64,000 nucleotides of DNA, from contig NZ_SHNO01000001.1 in NCBI RefSeq assembly GCF_026262645.1, positions 2,170,001 through 2,234,000 on the forward strand. The letters run 5' to 3'. The notes under the pieces are model-generated. The model was not told where the DNA came from. It searched no databases and was given only the letters and a program-made list of their open reading frames with translations. A program made the position numbers and the translations under genes. The DNA is from Candidatus Marimicrobium litorale. Its GTDB lineage: Bacteria; Pseudomonadota; Gammaproteobacteria; Pseudomonadales; Halieaceae. Of this stretch, positions 63,273 to 64,000 are shown in pieces (the first letter of the stretch is position 1; each line of letters opens with the position of its first letter).

Positions 63273-63641
63273 TTATCGATCTCTGATCCAATCCCATGCG
63301 GTCGGCAAATCATCAATATCGAAGTGCTTCTCTTCGATCCCCACCATCGATGCGAAAAAACCATCTATGGCGACGAGCCATTTCCATACGCGGCTAGACG
63401 ATATGATCGCAAATTTGCTGATTCTTTCCATATGCGCCATGACCCACTTGATATCTTCGATTCCCGCCTCAACTCCCCAAGATACTCCATCGTCGAGCAC
63501 CACAAGCACATTCAGTGTCTTTTGGGTTTGTAGGGCCACCTCAATTCTTTGAATCCATTTTTGTCCCTCTTCTAGGCTTACTTTGCCGGAAATTTCAAAC
63601 CCGAGAGACTCATTCGTACTTTCTGGCAGTTCTTTTATCAT
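63273..63641 (-). CDS. SpoIIAA/STAS-like domain protein
   Basis: 122 residues. The pattern GFEISGKVSLEEGQKWIQRIEVAL, LNVLVVLDDGVSWG, IEDIKWVMAHMERISKFAIISSSRVWKWLV matches the SpoIIAA-like (STAS/SEC14-related, pfam11964-type) family, small cytoplasmic proteins of unknown ligand. The N-terminal about 10 residues are polar. The sequence is AT-richer than the left part of the window. Confidence 0.85.
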   Translation of the reverse strand: MIKELPESTNESLGFEISGKVSLEEGQKWIQRIEVALQTQKTLNVLVVLDDGVSWGVEAGIEDIKWVMAHMERISKFAIISSSRVWKWLVAIDGFFASMVGIEEKHFDIDDLPTAWDWIRDR

Positions 63642-63785
63642 TTCAAGATTTACCTCAGGAGTAGGCCGACCTGTAAGTTACATCACACAATCGGCTTGAT
63701 TGAACGAAATGCCACACCGCGCGAGATGCAGAATTTTCAACTTTTCATGTTGCCCATCTCGGTCGAGCCACCCCGGTTTTCGCGG

Positions 63786-64000
63786 TCAGCGCCCAGACGC
63801 CGGCATGTCTTTAGCCAACAGCAACCGCAGTGCGAGTACAACGGGCGCCAGAAGCCAGGGCAAATTAAATGCCAGATAGTAAGCCAGGTTAGGCGGCGGG
63901 TGAGGCCCCAAAAATGTCTGCGTAAAATAGAAAAACATATTCGTTACCGCGGCGCCAGAATAAACGAGGCCGAGCGGCCTTACCCAAGGACGCAGCTGTA
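63786..64000 (-). CDS. C-terminal part of a membrane protein, possibly EXPERA-like (5' end outside window)
   Basis: The minus-strand frame is open from the window edge to a TGA at 63786-63788 (about 70 codons). It reads QLRPWVRPLGLVYSGAAVTNM, FFYFTQTFLGPHPPPNLAYY and LAFNLPWLLAPVVLALRLL, two membrane helices with a PPP loop. The pattern recalls the last helices of EXPERA proteins (TMEM97/emopamil-binding type), but the evidence is thin. The upstream part is needed. Confidence 0.6.
   Translation of the reverse strand, partial: QLRPWVRPLGLVYSGAAVTNMFFYFTQTFLGPHPPPNLAYYLAFNLPWLLAPVVLALRLLLAKDMPASGR

Overview
The window is chromosomal DNA from a Gram-negative gammaproteobacterium. The housekeeping core supports this: cmoA-cmoB, lon, miaB-ybeZ-ybeY-ybeX-lnt, leuS-lptE-holA and a pqi-type MCE operon. 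The many exported hydrolases, the sulfatase, two DUF3604 proteins, SDRs, a P450, EthD, MaoC and SnoaL-like proteins resemble marine Halieaceae (OM60/NOR5) genomes. That family assignment is an inference from gene content, not a phylogenetic result. No rRNA, tRNA, insertion sequence or CRISPR array was recognised.

Layout. 1-13.9 kb: a secreted-enzyme cluster with a large DUF1080 plus beta-propeller plus HEAT protein (cut by the window edge), an SDR, a DUF3604 protein overlapping an arylsulfatase-like gene, a membrane-anchored alpha/beta hydrolase, a diheme beta-propeller cytochrome resembling the hydrazine synthase alpha family, and a second DUF3604 paralog. 14-17.5 kb: pqiA (split into two genes)-pqiB-pqiC, an MCE lipid-transport operon. 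17.6-22.5 kb: a DUF2860 outer-membrane protein with a clear terminator, two polytopic membrane proteins and a HAD phosphatase. 22.6-29.4 kb: a P450 with an operator-like inverted repeat, a double-CDGSH protein, a Tag-like glycosylase, a Rap1a-like secreted protein, heme A synthase, a phosphoribosyltransferase, an aromatic aminotransferase and a pepD remnant. 29.7-36.8 kb: a lipase-like hydrolase, cmoAB, lon with a heat-shock-type promoter, an aminotransferase and a DUF1820 protein. 37-46.7 kb: the conserved miaB-to-holA block. 46.7-49 kb: imuA-imuB behind a consensus LexA box, without dnaE2. 49-57.3 kb: MBL, PNPOx-like, cupin, Rossmann, alkylsulfatase, ThDP enzyme, EthD and PEBP genes. 57.5-64 kb: a run of small minus-strand genes (MaoC, SnoaL x2, VanZ, SDR, DUF6868, tyrosine-phosphatase-like, GDT1, GFA, SpoIIAA-like, EXPERA-like), visibly AT-richer toward the end.

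How genes may work together. The first 14 kb looks like a periplasmic programme for oxidising and hydrolysing an unknown, probably sulfated, organic substrate. The candidate parts are a sulfatase, two predicted metallohydrolases, a propeller dehydrogenase and a diheme electron carrier. The pqi genes move lipids between membranes. The 37-46.7 kb block covers tRNA modification, rRNA maturation, lipoprotein acylation, LPS export and replication. ImuAB is the DNA-damage mutagenesis module. The 49-60 kb genes look like accessory catabolic functions, with the alkylsulfatase the clearest. Starts are chosen by ribosome-binding site and family alignment from memory, and several are TTG or GTG.
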